A DNA stretch of 33,110 bases from Salinarimonas rosea DSM 21201 (GTDB taxonomy: Bacteria > Pseudomonadota > Alphaproteobacteria > Rhizobiales > Beijerinckiaceae), in contig NZ_AUBC01000036.1 in the NCBI RefSeq assembly GCF_000429045.1, positions 1-33,110 on the forward strand, in the 5' to 3' direction. Position 1 is the first letter of the stretch. Each line of letters starts with the position of its first letter. Below are positions 30,823-33,110 of this stretch, piece after piece. The translations under genes and the position numbers were made by a program. Below the pieces are notes generated by a model. That model saw only the letters and a list, made by a program, of their open reading frames with translations. It was not told where the DNA came from and searched no databases.

Positions 30823-32598
30823 ATGGAAACGCAAACCCTGATCTATCTCGTCGTCGGCGGGACCTTCGCGCTCTACGTCGGCATCGCCATCTGGGCCCGC
30901 GCGGGCTCGACGGGCGAGTTCTACGCCGCGGGCCGCGGCATCCACCCGGTCACCAACGGCATGGCGACGGCCGCCGACTGGATGTCGGCCGCCTCCTTCA
31001 TCTCGATGGCGGGCCTCATCGCCTTCACGGGCTACGGCAACTCGTCCTTCCTCATGGGCTGGACGGGCGGCTACGTGCTGCTGGCCATGCTGCTGGCCCC
31101 CTACCTGCGCAAGTTCGGCAAGTACACGGTGCCGGAGTTCATCGGCGACCGCTTCTACTCGCAGACCGCGCGCCTCGTCGCCGTCGTGTGCCTGATCATC
31201 ATCTCGGTGACCTACGTCATCGGCCAGATGACCGGCGTCGGCGTGACCTTCGCGCGCTTCCTGCAGGTGTCGACCGAGACCGGCCTCTACATCGGCTCGG
31301 CGGTCGTGTTCGTCTACGCGGTTCTCGGCGGCATGAAGGGCATCACCTACACGCAGGTGGCGCAGTACGTGGTGCTGATCACGGCCTACACGATCCCCGC
31401 GATCTTCATCTCGCTCAACCTGACCGGCAACCCGGTGCCTCCGCTCGGCCTCTTCTCCGAGCACACGGCCTCCGGCGTGCCGCTGCTGCAGCGCCTGGAC
31501 GAGGTGATCGTCAGCCTCGGCTTCGCGCAGTACACGACGCTGAACACCTCCATGTTCAACATGGTGCTGTTCACGCTGGCGCTGATGATCGGCACCGCCG
31601 GCCTGCCGCACGTCATCATCCGCTTCTTCACCGTGCCGAAGGTCGCCGACGCCCGCTGGTCCGCCGGCTGGGCGCTCGTCTTCATCGCGATCCTCTACTT
31701 CACCGCCCCGTCGGTGGGTGCGATGGCGCGCCTCAACATCGTCGACACGATCCAGATCGGCGAGGTCGGCTCGCCCGAGGGCAACCTCGCCTACGAGAAC
31801 CGTCCGGACTGGTTCCAGACCTGGGAGACCACCGGCCTCCTCAAGTTCGAGGACAAGAACGCCGACGGCCGCATCCAGTACTACAACGAGGCCAACGCCG
31901 CCTTCGCCGCGCAGGCGCAGGAGTGGGGCTGGGCCGGCAACGAGCTGACCGTCAACCCGGACATCCTCGTGCTCGCCAACCCGGAGATCGCCAACCTGCC
32001 GGGCTGGGTCATCGCGCTCGTCGCGGCGGGCGGCCTCGCGGCCGCGCTCTCCACGGCGGCGGGCCTGCTGCTCGCGATCTCGTCGGCGATCTCGCACGAC
32101 CTGCTCAAGAGCGCGATCATGCCGTCCATCTCGGAGAAGGGCGAGCTGCTCGCGGCCCGCATCGCGATGGCGGGTGCGATCGTGCTCGCCACCTGGCTCG
32201 GCTTGAACCCGCCGGGCTTCGCGGCGCAGACCGTGGCGCTCGCCTTCGGGCTCGCGGCGTCCTCGATCTTCCCCGTGCTGATGATGGGCATCTTCTCCAA
32301 GCGCATCAACAACATGGGTGCGATCGCGGGCATGCTCACGGGCATCCTGTCGACCTGCCTCTACATCTTCACGTACCTGGGCTGGTTCTTCATCCCGGGC
32401 ACCAACATGATCGCCAACACGCCGGACAACTGGCTCTTCGGCATCGCCCCGGCCTCGTTCGGCGTCGTCGGCGCGATCCTCAACTTCGCGGTCGCCTACG
32501 GCGTCTCGCGCGCGACCGCCGCTCCCCCGCAGGAGATCCAGGATCTCGTGGAGAGCGTGCGCATCCCGCGCGGCGCCGGCGGCGCGGTGGCGCACTGA
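30823..32598 (+). CDS. VC_2705-type sodium:solute symporter (SSS family)
   Basis: A 591-residue integral membrane transporter of the solute:sodium symporter family with about 13 hydrophobic segments. Landmarks are EFYAAGRGIHPVTNGMATAADWMSAASF in part (AADWMSAASFISMAG), GYVLLAMLLAPYLRKFGKYTVPEF in part, and GTAGLPHVIIRFFTVP. A hydrophilic insert at about residues 305-385 is characteristic of the VC_2705 subgroup and separates it from typical acetate permease ActP. The substrate is probably a short carboxylate such as acetate, but unproven. GAGG is eight bases upstream of the ATG. Two hairpins follow the stop codon. Confidence 0.93.
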   Translation: METQTLIYLVVGGTFALYVGIAIWARAGSTGEFYAAGRGIHPVTNGMATAADWMSAASFISMAGLIAFTGYGNSSFLMGWTGGYVLLAMLLAPYLRKFGKYTVPEFIGDRFYSQTARLVAVVCLIIISVTYVIGQMTGVGVTFARFLQVSTETGLYIGSAVVFVYAVLGGMKGITYTQVAQYVVLITAYTIPAIFISLNLTGNPVPPLGLFSEHTASGVPLLQRLDEVIVSLGFAQYTTLNTSMFNMVLFTLALMIGTAGLPHVIIRFFTVPKVADARWSAGWALVFIAILYFTAPSVGAMARLNIVDTIQIGEVGSPEGNLAYENRPDWFQTWETTGLLKFEDKNADGRIQYYNEANAAFAAQAQEWGWAGNELTVNPDILVLANPEIANLPGWVIALVAAGGLAAALSTAAGLLLAISSAISHDLLKSAIMPSISEKGELLAARIAMAGAIVLATWLGLNPPGFAAQTVALAFGLAASSIFPVLMMGIFSKRINNMGAIAGMLTGILSTCLYIFTYLGWFFIPGTNMIANTPDNWLFGIAPASFGVVGAILNFAVAYGVSRATAAPPQEIQDLVESVRIPRGAGGAVAH

Positions 32599-32618
32599 GC
32601 CCTCCGCTCCCTACGCGT

Positions 32619-32644
32619 CGCACCCGAGTTGATCTTCGGGTGCG
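32619..32644 (+). terminator. Hairpin after symporter
   Basis: Perfect arms CGCACCCGA and TCGGGTGCG around an eight-base loop, 20 bases after the symporter stop codon. First of two tandem hairpins, consistent with at least partial termination before the next gene. Confidence 0.6.
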
Positions 32645-32658
32645 GCGCGGACACTCTC

Positions 32659-32682
32659 GCGGAGCCCGCACGCGGGCTCCGC
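32659..32682 (+). terminator. Second hairpin after symporter
   Basis: Perfect arms GCGGAGCCCG and CGGGCTCCGC around CACG. It follows the first hairpin by 14 bases and precedes the next gene by 46 bases. Confidence 0.55.
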
Positions 32683-32728
32683 ACGCGCATCGAAGCCTGC
32701 GCATCCGCACGCCCGGGAACACCCGTCC

Positions 32729-33110
32729 ATGACGCAGCCCGCGTCCAGCGCCGCGACCGCCGACAGCGCGCCGCACGAGGCCGCCCGGGACGTCCTCGCG
32801 CGCCATCATCCCTTCGATCTCCTGCCCGAGGACGCGCTCGCCGGCTTCGCCGCGGCGGGCGAGATCCGCACGCACGCCGAGGGCGCGGTGCTGCTGCGCC
32901 ACGGCATGCCGGTCGCGCGCGTCGAGATCCTCCTGTCGGGTGCCGTCGACGCCTTCTCGGCCGAAGGCGAGCGCGTGACGCGCTATGCGCCCGGCGAGGC
33001 GGTCGGCGCCCGCGCGATCCTGCGCGAGAAGCCGTCCGGCGTCCGTGCGGTCGCCATCGCGCCGACCCGCACGCTGGCGCTCTCCGCGAGCGCCTTCCTG
33101 GCGCTGCTCG
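32729..33110 (+). CDS. Cyclic-nucleotide-binding domain protein, probably DUF294 nucleotidyltransferase-like; cut by window end
   Basis: The open frame runs 127 codons from ATG to the right edge. Residues about 25-125 match a cNMP-binding domain: HHPFDLLPEDALAGFAAAGE in part, EGAVLLRHGMPV, ILLSGAVDAF, YAPGEAVGARAIL and a closing ALSASAFLALL helix. In many proteobacteria the gene after DUF4212 and the VC_2705 symporter encodes a protein with cNMP-binding, CBS-pair and DUF294 nucleotidyltransferase domains, so that identity is inferred; only the first domain is visible. Such proteins are thought to regulate carbon uptake or metabolism. Confidence 0.75.
   Translation, partial: MTQPASSAATADSAPHEAARDVLARHHPFDLLPEDALAGFAAAGEIRTHAEGAVLLRHGMPVARVEILLSGAVDAFSAEGERVTRYAPGEAVGARAILREKPSGVRAVAIAPTRTLALSASAFLALL

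Noticed and set aside
30733-32595. 620-codon frame opposite the symporter
   Set aside because: Composition is Arg/His/Asp/Gly repeats typical of the antisense of membrane-protein codons.

Overview
The window is about 33 kb of very GC-rich DNA with tightly packed genes, many GTG starts and several 1-4 base stop/start overlaps. Gene content and family resemblances (SoxR facing a DUF1127 gene, catalase and DUF892 genes with sequences resembling EcfG general-stress promoters, a VC_2705-type symporter with its DUF4212 partner, a TctABC transporter) point to an alphaproteobacterium, probably in the Hyphomicrobiales (for example near Salinarimonas or Methylobacterium). That placement is inference. 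I found no rRNA, tRNA, CRISPR array, transposase or integrase.

Layout. 1-3523: 3' end of dxs, then a PLP-dependent dehydratase coupled to an enoyl-CoA hydratase, then leuD. 3524-6889: a stress block with catalase, a small P-loop kinase, a DUF892 ferritin-like protein and a coupled hydrophilic small protein; two of these have EcfG-like promoters. 6967-9499: a four-gene leftward run (SRPBCC protein, TetR regulator, secreted alpha/beta hydrolase, DUF1801 protein) behind a promoter with a TetR-like palindrome in its spacer. 9793-12729: mtgA, ispA, a glutathione S-transferase and a GNAT acetyltransferase. 12781-19273: an apparent insertion encoding a tripartite tricarboxylate transporter (tctA, tctB, tctC) and two MmgE/PrpD proteins. 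It is flanked by about 131-bp direct repeats holding the GNAT 3' end and the nucleoside hydrolase 3' end. 19373-21246: nucleoside hydrolase and ribokinase, translationally coupled, for nucleoside salvage. 21419-21793: a single-domain response regulator.

21976-24243 is the most unusual part: a leftward three-gene unit made of a 63-residue peptide gene and two tandem heme-oxygenase-like diiron-type proteins with complete metal-ligand motifs. At least the second has an N-terminal winged-helix-like segment resembling the RiPP recognition element of peptide-modifying systems. I propose a peptide-modifying (RiPP-like) cluster, an inference from architecture. A strong sigma-70-like promoter beside it points away and may drive an RNA.

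24549-29008: DUF4112 protein, small secreted and membrane proteins, a 3-oxoacid CoA-transferase pair, DUF1127 and soxR sharing a SoxR-box promoter, a small membrane protein and an ABM-type monooxygenase. 29031-33110: acyl-CoA dehydrogenase, a gene-poor divergent region with a consensus EcfG promoter, then DUF4212 protein, sodium/solute symporter and the start of a cyclic-nucleotide-binding (DUF294-type) protein cut by the window end.
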